From assembly GCA_900313155.1 (NCBI GenBank), contig OMQE01000043.1:1-12213 (forward strand): a DNA stretch of 12,213 nucleotides, given 5' to 3'. The translations under genes were made by a program, and so were the position numbers. This document shows positions 1-7,333 of the stretch, one piece after another (the stretch's first letter is position 1; every line of letters starts with the position of its first letter). The notes under the pieces were generated by a model. The model saw nothing but the letters and a program-made list of their open reading frames with translations, was not told the origin of the DNA and did no database searches. The stretch comes from an uncultured Rhodospirillaceae bacterium. Its GTDB lineage: Bacteria > Pseudomonadota > Alphaproteobacteria > RF32 > CAG-239.

Positions 1-2420
1 CCGTAAGACCTATCAGCTGAGCCCTTAATCACCTCGTGTAAAAACACCACCTGATTATTAAACTCCTTCATTTTCATACAGTGTAAAGACAAAGCCGGCA
101 GTCTGTCTGCCAAGTTGGTTAATTCATGATAGTGCGTGGCAAAAAGGGTGCGGCACCGGTTGACATTGTGCAAATATTCAGCCACAGCCCATGCAATAGA
201 TAACCCGTCAAAAGTTGCTGTTCCGCGTCCGATTTCATCAATAATTACAAAAGAATGTTCGTCAGCTCTGTTCAAAATAGAAGCGGTTTCCACCATTTCA
301 ACCATAAACGTTGAACGACCGCGCGCCAAGTCATCTGAAGCACCAACCCGCGAAAACACTTTGTTGACAATACCGATATGTGCCGAACTTGCCGGAACAT
401 AAGAGCCCATTTGAGCCATAATGGCGATAATGGCATTTTGGCGCAAAAACGTTGACTTTCCGGCCATATTTGGTCCGGTTATCAGCCACAAACGATTATC
501 TACGGCATTAACCGAACAATTATTACTGACAAATGAACCATTGCCGTCTTTTTTCAGCGCCGCTTCCACAATCGGGTGACGCCCGTCTACCACATCAAAA
601 CCAAGACCATTGTCTAATACCGGTCGACAGTAATTATTCTCAATAGCCAATTCTGCCAAAGATGAAGCCACATCCAGCGATGCAATAGCATTTGATGAGC
701 GCAAAATATCTTCTGCCGCCAACATCACATCACGCACCAAGCTTTCATAAATTTTCAATTCCATCGCTAAAGCTCGTTCGGCCGCGCTTCGACATTCGTT
801 TTCTAATTCTGTTAATTCAACCGTGGTGAATCGGGTGGCATTAAGCACCGATTGCCGGTGAATAAATTTGGGATTATCAAGCAGTTGAGTTGTATATGTA
901 TTGGGAACTTCAATAAAATAACCAATAATATTATTGTATTTAATCCTCAATTTATCAATACCGGTTTCAGCCACATATTTATCTTGCATACCTAAAATGG
1001 TTTGTCCGCCTTTGTCGCGCAAATCGCACACCGCGTCAAACTCGGCATTGTATCCGCGCTTAATAAAACCGCCATCACGAGCAAGCAACGGCAACAAATA
1101 CGGATTTCCCTCATCATCAACTTCTTTTAAGGCGGCGCCAAGCATGTTAATTATTGTTGTATGGTCACCAAAATTTTGCAAAATTTTACACACGGCATCA
1201 GGAAGTTTTTGTTCCACAATTTCGTTTTGCTGAAACGAGGCTATATATTTACGAAGCGGTGAAAGCAACAACAAGGTAACCAGAATCGCCTTCAAATCTC
1301 TCGGTCCGCCTCTGCCGACACCAAGCCTTGCCAACGAACGTTCAATATCAGGAACACATTTCATTATATCACGAATTTTTTCACGAACATTGTCGTATTT
1401 AATGAAAAATTCAATCGTATCCAGCCGTTGGTTAATAACATCAACATCTAATAGCGGATTATTCAGTCTATCTGCAAGCATTCTTGCACCCGCGCCCGAT
1501 AAAGTTCTATCAATGACTGACAGTAAATTTGTGCCTTTCGGACCATCGGTTAAGTCAAGATTATGTCTGGTTGCCGCATCTATTTCCATAAAATTATTAC
1601 TCATAATTTTTATCGGACGATTGATACGCGGCATTTGTAATTTTTGTGTTGTTTCCACATAATCCAGCACCACGCCGGCCGCCATAATTTCGGATTTGGA
1701 AAAATCTCCGAAGGATTCTAATGTATTAACTTGGTAAAAATCTAAAATATGTTTTTGGGCACCGTCGTAATTAAAGCGAGCTTGCGGTAAAACCGAAAGT
1801 TTTTCTCGATATTCATTCAGCAAACGGAAAAAATCCGGTTTTTCAAGCAAACTGTCTGCCACCAAAATTTCTTCAGGCTGTAAGCGCGAAAGAACGCCAT
1901 ACAATTCGGCAACTTCCGTCTGCGCAGTTGTTGGGCAATTTTGAGTATAGAAAACACCCGTAGATAAGTCTATCCACGCAAACCCAAAATCAGAATTAGT
2001 CTTTACAATACTGATCAGGTAGTTGTTTTTACGAGAATCCAATAAAGACTCCTCGGTAATTGTTCCACCGGTAACAAGGCGGATAACTTCTCTTTGCACC
2101 ACCGATTTTGAACCACGTTTTTTGGCCTCTTTAGGGTCTTCCGTTTGTTCACATATTGCGACCTTAAAACCTTGTTTGATCAGTTTTGATAAATAACCTT
2201 CATAGGCATGAAAAGGCACCCCGCAAAGCGGCACATCTTCGCCAAAAGCCTTGCCTCGTTTGGTTAAGGTTAATCCCAATGCGGCTGAAGCCTTTTTGGC
2301 ATCTTCAAAAAACATCTCATAGAAATCGCCCATTCGATAAAAAAGCAAAAAATCCGGATATTGTTCCTTTATTGCCAAATATTGCGCCATACCGGGCGAT
2401 AAATCATTTTCTTTCGTCAT
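1..2420 (-). CDS. mutS: DNA mismatch repair protein MutS (C-terminus cut off by window edge)
   Basis: MutS recognises mismatches and small loops in DNA and, using ATP, recruits MutL to start repair in the cytoplasm. The reading frame is open from the ATG at 2420 to the window edge (806 full codons) with no frameshift. The N-terminal mismatch-binding domain has the F-x-E motif (F33-Y34-E35, within GDFYEMF). The ATPase domain has Walker A GPNMAGKST at residues 649-657 (bases 450-476), the GRSTFMVEM signature, Walker B VIIDEIGRGTATFDG, and the ATHYHEL switch segment. The last readable residues are KGSADRSYG, a conserved ATPase-domain stretch, so roughly the final 60-110 residues (clamp/tetramer part) lie outside. 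An in-frame stop (TAA) just upstream of the ATG fixes the start; no strong ribosome site is visible. The gene diverges from the histidine kinase. Family assignment is essentially certain. Confidence 0.97.
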   Translation of the reverse strand, partial: MTKENDLSPGMAQYLAIKEQYPDFLLFYRMGDFYEMFFEDAKKASAALGLTLTKRGKAFGEDVPLCGVPFHAYEGYLSKLIKQGFKVAICEQTEDPKEAKKRGSKSVVQREVIRLVTGGTITEESLLDSRKNNYLISIVKTNSDFGFAWIDLSTGVFYTQNCPTTAQTEVAELYGVLSRLQPEEILVADSLLEKPDFFRLLNEYREKLSVLPQARFNYDGAQKHILDFYQVNTLESFGDFSKSEIMAAGVVLDYVETTQKLQMPRINRPIKIMSNNFMEIDAATRHNLDLTDGPKGTNLLSVIDRTLSGAGARMLADRLNNPLLDVDVINQRLDTIEFFIKYDNVREKIRDIMKCVPDIERSLARLGVGRGGPRDLKAILVTLLLLSPLRKYIASFQQNEIVEQKLPDAVCKILQNFGDHTTIINMLGAALKEVDDEGNPYLLPLLARDGGFIKRGYNAEFDAVCDLRDKGGQTILGMQDKYVAETGIDKLRIKYNNIIGYFIEVPNTYTTQLLDNPKFIHRQSVLNATRFTTVELTELENECRSAAERALAMELKIYESLVRDVMLAAEDILRSSNAIASLDVASSLAELAIENNYCRPVLDNGLGFDVVDGRHPIVEAALKKDGNGSFVSNNCSVNAVDNRLWLITGPNMAGKSTFLRQNAIIAIMAQMGSYVPASSAHIGIVNKVFSRVGASDDLARGRSTFMVEMVETASILNRADEHSFVIIDEIGRGTATFDGLSIAWAVAEYLHNVNRCRTLFATHYHELTNLADRLPALSLHCMKMKEFNNQVVFLHEVIKGSADRSY

Positions 2421-2522
2421 TTTACGTCACAAAAAATTAAATCTATTTAAACTTATTTTATATTACAATATTTTTATACATAGTCTACTGTTTTTATCAA
2501 TTTTACCAACGGGAAAAACGCT
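2421..2522. promoter_or_regulatory. Divergent mutS / histidine kinase intergenic region
   Basis: These 102 bases separate two genes transcribed away from each other, so promoters for both must lie here or inside the genes. The stretch is very AT-rich, with several TATA-like hexamers (for example TATACA at 2475-2480), but I find no convincing paired -35/-10 set on either strand. The only ribosome-site candidate for the kinase is a weak GGGA at 2521-2524 minus about ten bases (within ACGGGAAAAACGCT before the ATG). No riboswitch-like or inverted-repeat structure stands out. Confidence 0.4.
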
Positions 2523-3950
2523 ATGATAAAACATCATTTAAAGTCTTTAATGGGAATAGACCGGAATTCGCAGTTTGCCACGCGGGTGATTATCTTGTCT
2601 TTGCCGTCGGCTCTGTTGTTCTTAACTTTAGCCCTTTTAGGCTATTTGACACCGTTAACAAGCATTATTTGCTATATTTTTATCATTATTTTCAATATGA
2701 TATCTTTATTCCCAATTAGTTATGAAATGCAAGCTTTGCGTCAATACATTTATTCGCTGGTTGGTGAACAAAACAGTAATATAGATGGGATTAAACTTTC
2801 GGAAAAAGACACACAAGAGCTGGCTGACGCCATCAATTCCATACACCGTTTTTGGACCTCTAAAGCTGAAACGTTAGAAGCTCAAACAATTTCAGATGCC
2901 GCCGTTTTTGACACTCTGCCCGACCCGATTTTGATGATAGACGGCGAAGGTAATATCACCGGCTGTAATTCGGCTGCGCAAAATTTTTTGGGAACAGATA
3001 TTGTCAGCCGGCGTATTGATGCGCTGTTTTCAACCAATATTTTCATAGCTGCCGTTGATAAAATTTTGAAGGATAAATCGCAATCCGAACGTTTGGTTTT
3101 CCATATGCCGGAACGTCAAAATTTACAAATTTATGCCCATATCAATAAATTGCCATGGTTTTCAAAAGGTCGAGCGGTTGCCGTTGTTTCGCTATATGAT
3201 ATCAGTAAAGCTTTGAGTGTTGAAAAAATGCAGTCAGATTTTGTGGCAAATGCCAGCCATGAACTGCGCACGCCGTTATCTGTTATTTCTGGTTTTATTG
3301 ATACTTTGCAAACTTCAGCTAAAGATGACGCCGATGCACGGGAGGCATTTTTGAATATTATGCGCGAACAAACTGATTATATGTCGGCTCTGATTGAGGA
3401 CTTGCTTTCATTGTCACGCTTGGAAATGGCGCAAGATACGCAATTGAAAGATAAAGTAGATTTGACCGAAGTGGCAGATGATGTTATTCAAGCTCTGAAA
3501 ATTAAAGCTTTCAATCGTTCATTAAATGTCAAATTGGTTGAATTAAATCGCATTCCGAAAATTATCGGAGATAATAAACAAATTCATCAAGTTTTTCAAA
3601 ATATTGTTGATAACGCTATCAAATATGCCTTTGAAAATACGGAAATTACCATTGAAATGAAAACAGTTCCGGAAATTCCGACCAAGGCGGGGCTAAATGT
3701 GGCTGAAGGCAAAGCCGTGAAAATTGCCGTCAATAATAAAGGTCCGAAAATTGATAAGGAAAATTTGGCGCGCTTGACCGAAAAATTTTATCGTATGCAA
3801 ATCCATAAAGATATGAAGATTAAAGGCACCGGCTTGGGACTTTCTATTGCAAAACAAATTGTCTTGCATCATCGGGGCAATTTAACGGTGTCATCAACAA
3901 GCTATAACGGCACAACGTTCACAATTTATCTTCCGATAAAACAAAAATAA
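2523..3950 (+). CDS. Membrane-bound PhoR-like sensor histidine kinase, orphan, with degenerate G1 box
   Basis: A 475-residue two-component sensor kinase of the inner membrane. Two hydrophobic segments (about residues 22-41 and 45-65) are joined by a very short loop, so there is no periplasmic sensor domain. A PAS-like domain follows (about 123-230, DTLPDPILMIDGEGNITGCN), then the dimerisation/phosphoacceptor helix with the H-box SHELRTPLS (phosphoacceptor H246), then the ATPase domain with an N-box (QNIVDNAIKYA, N364), an F-box (RLTEKFYRM) and an intact G2 box GTGLGL (435-440). The G1 box is abnormal: the usual VxDxGxGI reads VNNKGPKI (403-410), replacing the adenine-contacting Asp with N405 and one Gly with K409. 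Domain order and the RLTE-FYRM signature match the PhoR group, but no pst/phoU/phoB genes are nearby and no response regulator is adjacent, so the signal and partner are unknown. Start at the first ATG; ATG at 2550 is an alternative. Confidence 0.93.
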   Translation: MIKHHLKSLMGIDRNSQFATRVIILSLPSALLFLTLALLGYLTPLTSIICYIFIIIFNMISLFPISYEMQALRQYIYSLVGEQNSNIDGIKLSEKDTQELADAINSIHRFWTSKAETLEAQTISDAAVFDTLPDPILMIDGEGNITGCNSAAQNFLGTDIVSRRIDALFSTNIFIAAVDKILKDKSQSERLVFHMPERQNLQIYAHINKLPWFSKGRAVAVVSLYDISKALSVEKMQSDFVANASHELRTPLSVISGFIDTLQTSAKDDADAREAFLNIMREQTDYMSALIEDLLSLSRLEMAQDTQLKDKVDLTEVADDVIQALKIKAFNRSLNVKLVELNRIPKIIGDNKQIHQVFQNIVDNAIKYAFENTEITIEMKTVPEIPTKAGLNVAEGKAVKIAVNNKGPKIDKENLARLTEKFYRMQIHKDMKIKGTGLGLSIAKQIVLHHRGNLTVSSTSYNGTTFTIYLPIKQK

Positions 3951-3973
3951 AACTATAATATTTTGAATAATCT

Positions 3974-4024
3974 AAAAAAACAGCCCGCGGTCAGAACTGA
4001 CAACGAGCTGTTTTTCTTTTTTAT
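3974..4024. terminator. Bidirectional intrinsic terminator between histidine kinase and thrS
   Basis: AAAAACAGC (3976-3984) pairs perfectly with GCTGTTTTT (4007-4015). An inner stem GTCAG/CTGAC (3990-3994 / 3997-4001) closes a two-base loop, with an imperfect bulge between the two stems. A T-rich run follows on the plus strand (to about 4024), and the A-run on the other flank gives a T-run on the minus strand. It sits between two convergent genes, 23 bases past the kinase stop and 16 bases past the thrS stop, and so probably serves both. Confidence 0.85.
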
Positions 4025-4040
4025 TACAAACTATAAATCG

Positions 4041-5972
4041 TTATTCGAAACGATGCGGCATTTCCGCTTCTTTTTGCATTTGCGCCACAAAGTCATCAAG
4101 CGCCATTGTTTCCTGCTTTTCACAGCCCAAACGGCGAATGGTAACGGTGCGGTTTTCCTTTTCTTTTGCACCAACAACCACAATCACCGGAACTTTAGAA
4201 AGCGAGTGTTCACGCACTTTGTAATTGATTTTCTCGTTGCGCAAATCTGTATCGACCTTCAAACCGGCTTTTTTCAGTGCTTCAGCCACTTCGGTTGCAT
4301 AGCCGTCAAACTCGCTCACAATCGGAGCCACAACAGCTTGAACCGGCGACAACCACAGCGGCAATTTTCCGGCATGATGTTCTATTAAAATACCTAAAAA
4401 GCGCTCAATAGACCCAAACAATGCACGGTGCAACATCACCGGACGATGCTTCTCCCCATCTTCACCAATATACGAAATATCAAATCTTTCCGGCAAGTTC
4501 ATATCAACTTGAATGGTACCGCATTGCCACTCACGACCAATAGCGTCTTTCAAAATAAATTCCAACTTCGGACCATAAAAAGCCCCCTCACCCGGATTGA
4601 TTTCATATTCATAACCGTGTTTTTCCAAAGCATGCGCTAATGAATTTTCGCATAAATCCCAAATTTCATCAGAACCGATACGATAAATGCTGTCCGGACG
4701 TGTAGAAAGATAAATCTTAATCTTATCAAAGCCGAAATCTTTATAAATATTAAAGATTAGTTTCATTGTTCTGATGCATTCTTCTTCCATTTGCTCCGGC
4801 GTGCAGAAAATATGCGCATCATCTTGAGTAAACTCGCGTACCCGCATCAACCCCATTAACGAACCGGAAGCTTCATAACGATTAACTTTACCAAATTCGG
4901 CCATTCGGAGCGGCAAATCACGATAAGATTTCACACCTTGTTTATAAACAAGCAATCCACCCGGACAATTCATCGGCTTAACGCAGAACATACTGCCGTC
5001 TTCCATTTGCCCCGAATAGTTGTGGGCGCCGTATTTATCCCAGTGCCCCGAAGTCTCCCATAAAACGCGATTCATAATGCGTGGCGTTTCAATTTCGATA
5101 TAGCCGTTATGTTCTTGACGATTGCGCATATATTCAATCAATTTCCGATAGATACGGAAACCTTTGTCATGCCAAAAAACCGCTCCCGGTGCATAATCCG
5201 GCTCAAAATGGAACAAATCCATTTCTTTACCAAGCTTACGATGGTCACGTTTTGCCGCTTCTTCCATCATGGTGATATAAGCATCTAAATCTTTTTTGTT
5301 AGCCCATGCCGTTGCATAAATACGTTGCAACATTTCGTTGTTGGCATCTCCGCGCCAATAGGCACCAGCCACTTTCATCAACTTAAAGGCATCGCCCACT
5401 TTGGACGTTGAAGGCACGTGCGGTCCACGGCACAAATCGGTATAAGCGCCTTGACGATAAAGTGTAATCGTTTCATCTTCCGGCAAATCTTCAATAATTT
5501 GAACTTTATAAGTTTCACCTTTATTCTTGAAAAATTTAATAGCTTCATTGCGCGGCATCACGATTCGCTCAATTTTTTCATCACGTTTAACAATTTCGTG
5601 CATCTTTTCTTCAATTTTTATAAAATCGTCAGTCGTGAACGGCTCTTTGCGAGCAAAATCATAATAGAATCCGTTTTCAATAGCCGGACCAATGGTTACT
5701 TGCGTATCCGGCCAAAGTTCTTGGACGGCTTCTGCCATAATATGAGCGCAAGAGTGACGCAAAATATGTAAACCGTCAGCGTCTTTGGCGGTGATGATAG
5801 TGAGTGTAGAATCGGTTGTTATAGGAGTTGTTAAATCTTGCAATGTGTCATTTACTTTAACAGCTAAAGCTGCTTTTGCCAGTCCTGAACTGATTTTTTC
5901 GGCAATTTCCAATCCGGAAACGCCGTCTTTTTCTTCCATAATACTGCCATCCGGCAATTTAATTTTTACCAT
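4041..5972 (-). CDS. thrS: Threonyl-tRNA synthetase
   Basis: Charges tRNA-Thr with threonine in the cytoplasm; class II aminoacyl-tRNA synthetase with a zinc site and an editing domain that removes mischarged serine. The 643 residues match the usual full length. Order: N-terminal TGS domain (about 1-62); editing domain with H73-x3-H77 and C181-R-G-P-H185; catalytic core with the zinc ligands C336 (MNCPG), H387 (TQDDAH) and H515 (LHRALFGS) and the motif 2 Arg R365; C-terminal anticodon-binding domain (about 545-640). The start is placed at the ATG at 5972: a GTG twelve bases upstream is in frame but forms part of the purine-rich ribosome site. The glycosyltransferase stop lies 16 bases upstream, so the two are probably co-transcribed. 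No infC follows, unlike in E. coli; a terminator does. Slight oddities are CPGG where E. coli has CPGH and NRYEASG where E. coli has HRNEPSG. Confidence 0.97.
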   Translation of the reverse strand: MVKIKLPDGSIMEEKDGVSGLEIAEKISSGLAKAALAVKVNDTLQDLTTPITTDSTLTIITAKDADGLHILRHSCAHIMAEAVQELWPDTQVTIGPAIENGFYYDFARKEPFTTDDFIKIEEKMHEIVKRDEKIERIVMPRNEAIKFFKNKGETYKVQIIEDLPEDETITLYRQGAYTDLCRGPHVPSTSKVGDAFKLMKVAGAYWRGDANNEMLQRIYATAWANKKDLDAYITMMEEAAKRDHRKLGKEMDLFHFEPDYAPGAVFWHDKGFRIYRKLIEYMRNRQEHNGYIEIETPRIMNRVLWETSGHWDKYGAHNYSGQMEDGSMFCVKPMNCPGGLLVYKQGVKSYRDLPLRMAEFGKVNRYEASGSLMGLMRVREFTQDDAHIFCTPEQMEEECIRTMKLIFNIYKDFGFDKIKIYLSTRPDSIYRIGSDEIWDLCENSLAHALEKHGYEYEINPGEGAFYGPKLEFILKDAIGREWQCGTIQVDMNLPERFDISYIGEDGEKHRPVMLHRALFGSIERFLGILIEHHAGKLPLWLSPVQAVVAPIVSEFDGYATEVAEALKKAGLKVDTDLRNEKINYKVREHSLSKVPVIVVVGAKEKENRTVTIRRLGCEKQETMALDDFVAQMQKEAEMPHRFE

Positions 5973-5978
5973 TTTTTT

Positions 5979-5984
5979 CTCCAC
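5979..5984 (-). promoter_or_regulatory. Ribosome binding site deciding the thrS start
   Basis: On the minus strand the sequence reads GTGGAG, six A residues, then ATG. GGAG (5982-5979) lies six bases from the ATG at 5972, an ideal spacing. The GTG at 5984 is in frame and could be miscalled as the start, but it would use up this site and has no comparable one of its own. Confidence 0.75.
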
Positions 5985-5988
5985 TTCA

Positions 5989-7152
5989 CTATTTATTTAT
6001 CTCTTTAGGGTTCATAAATTCCTCATAAACCTTGATAGTTTTATCACACATAATTTGTTTAGTAAAGTGTTCTTTTACATTTTTTATCGCCGCGGCGCCA
6101 ATTTTTTCTCTTTCTTCTTTAGAAAGGTGCAATGCCCAACGTATTGCCTGTGCCAAATCATCGGCATTATTGCTCTCAAACAGCTTACCGGTCACACCGT
6201 CTATCACTGTTTCCTTAGAACCGCCAATGTTTGAGGCGACCACAATTCTTCCCATTGCCTGCCCTTCAATAGCAATACGCCCGAACGCTTCCGGTTCTAT
6301 TGAGGTGGAAAGCACAACCTCCGAAAGCATCATTGCCGCCGGAACATCGTTCACGTGACGAATGAACGTATACCTGTCACTCATGCCGTATTGTTCTATT
6401 TTTTGATGCAATTCTTCAGTATATTTTACCCTGCCCTGATCATCTCCGATTAAAAGACAATGAAAATCTTCATCTTTAATTTTATTAAGCGCTTCGACCA
6501 AAAGCTTTTGCCCTTTCCAATTAGTCAAACGCCCGATAAGCGTGACCAACGGCTTGTCTTCCGGAATGTTGTTTTCTTCCAGCAATTTAATCATACGTTC
6601 TGCCGAAGTGGTTTCCACATTGAAGTTTTCCATATTAACACAACGTGCAATCAGGCGGATTTTATTTTCATCCGTGCCATAATTTTTGATAATGTGCTCT
6701 TTAATATGGTTAGAAATGGCTATCACTCTTTCACCAAATGTCATCACCTGATTATAAATTTTCTTTATTCCCAAAGGTCCTAAACCATACGTACCATGAA
6801 AGGTTGTCATAAAATGCACACCGCAACGTTTGGCTGCCCAATAGGCACTCCATGCCGGTGCCCGAGAACGTGCGTGCACAATGGTTACGCCGTAGTCTTT
6901 AATAATTTTAGACAGACGCCAAGAGTTAATGTATAGCTTTAAGATATTTTTAGTTTTGAGCGGTAATGTAAAATGTTTTATTTTCATTCGTTCTAAATTG
7001 AACGCCATACGCCCACCGGCTGAAGCCACATAATTTTCAATGCCGCGTTTTTGCAATTCCGATGCAATTTCTATAGTGCCAAGCTCAACCCCGCCTTGGT
7101 TAAGCTCCGGTAAAACTTGCAACACCACCATTTTTTTTTCTTTATTTTCCAT
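5989..7152 (-). CDS. GT4-type (GT-B fold) glycosyltransferase
   Basis: A 387-residue retaining glycosyltransferase of the GT4 / glycosyl transferases group 1 type, which moves sugar from a nucleotide-sugar to a glycan or lipid acceptor at the cytoplasmic face of the membrane. The N-terminal half has the donor/acceptor cleft signature LNQGGVELG (17-25) and TFHGTYG (117-123). The C-terminal half opens with LIGRLTNWKGQ (205-215) and has the E-x7-E motif E288...E296 in EAFGRIAIE, followed by ASNIGGSKETVIDG. There is no signal peptide and no clear membrane helix. The start at 7152 is backed by GAGG (7161-7158) five bases upstream; M8 is less likely. It is the first gene of a pair with thrS. Lipopolysaccharide core or another surface glycan is the likely target by family analogy, but the actual donor and acceptor cannot be read from sequence. 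Confidence 0.9.
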   Translation of the reverse strand: MENKEKKMVVLQVLPELNQGGVELGTIEIASELQKRGIENYVASAGGRMAFNLERMKIKHFTLPLKTKNILKLYINSWRLSKIIKDYGVTIVHARSRAPAWSAYWAAKRCGVHFMTTFHGTYGLGPLGIKKIYNQVMTFGERVIAISNHIKEHIIKNYGTDENKIRLIARCVNMENFNVETTSAERMIKLLEENNIPEDKPLVTLIGRLTNWKGQKLLVEALNKIKDEDFHCLLIGDDQGRVKYTEELHQKIEQYGMSDRYTFIRHVNDVPAAMMLSEVVLSTSIEPEAFGRIAIEGQAMGRIVVASNIGGSKETVIDGVTGKLFESNNADDLAQAIRWALHLSKEEREKIGAAAIKNVKEHFTKQIMCDKTIKVYEEFMNPKEINK

Positions 7153-7333
7153 TTTGACCTCAAAATATGTTCAAATTTAGCGCTATTTTATTTTACTTTT
7201 ACTTATATTTCAAAACTTGCCGCCACGTTATGCACATTTTGTCTTTAAACTTTTTATATTCACCTACCCTTTAAAATATGTAATTCGGTTATATATGTGT
7301 TGGCGTAACAATCATAAGAAAAGGAATAACAAT
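7153..7333. promoter_or_regulatory. Divergent glycosyltransferase-thrS / autotransporter intergenic region
   Basis: These 181 AT-rich bases must hold the promoters of both the leftward glycosyltransferase-thrS unit and the rightward autotransporter. TATA-like stretches occur at 7255-7260 and 7289-7296, but no good -35 sits at a proper distance, so I do not assign a promoter. The reading frame of the autotransporter stays open leftwards to an ATG at 7217. That extension (39 codons) reads like untranslated leader because it has no ribosome site and would bury the signal peptide. Confidence 0.45.
7321..7325 (+). promoter_or_regulatory. Ribosome binding site deciding the autotransporter start
   Basis: AAGGA stands eight bases before the ATG at 7334. 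It selects this ATG over the upstream in-frame ATGs at 7217 and 7295, and the resulting protein begins with a proper secretion signal. Confidence 0.75.

Noticed and set aside
136..1662. Several plus-strand frames of 88-99 codons in the mutS region
   Set aside because: The minus strand encodes continuous MutS with all ATPase motifs; the plus-strand frames are its shadows.
3963..4388. 141-codon plus-strand open frame over the 3' end of thrS
   Set aside because: It lies antisense to thrS, runs through the terminator hairpin, and its protein is low-complexity (Phe/His-rich) with no domain.
5973..5984. GTG at 5984 as the thrS start
   Set aside because: The GTG overlaps the GGAG ribosome site for the ATG at 5972, and the conserved TGS domain begins just after that ATG.
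5785..6234. 149-codon plus-strand open frame across the glycosyltransferase-thrS junction
   Set aside because: It is antisense to two well-supported genes with clear motifs and has no ribosome site or recognisable domain.
6032..6783. Two plus-strand frames of 107-108 codons inside the glycosyltransferase
   Set aside because: Both are antisense shadows of the intact glycosyltransferase frame.
7217..7333. In-frame 39-codon extension of the autotransporter to an upstream ATG
   Set aside because: It has no ribosome site and would place a hydrophobic, non-signal-like stretch before the real signal peptide. AAGGA precedes the ATG at 7334 at good spacing.
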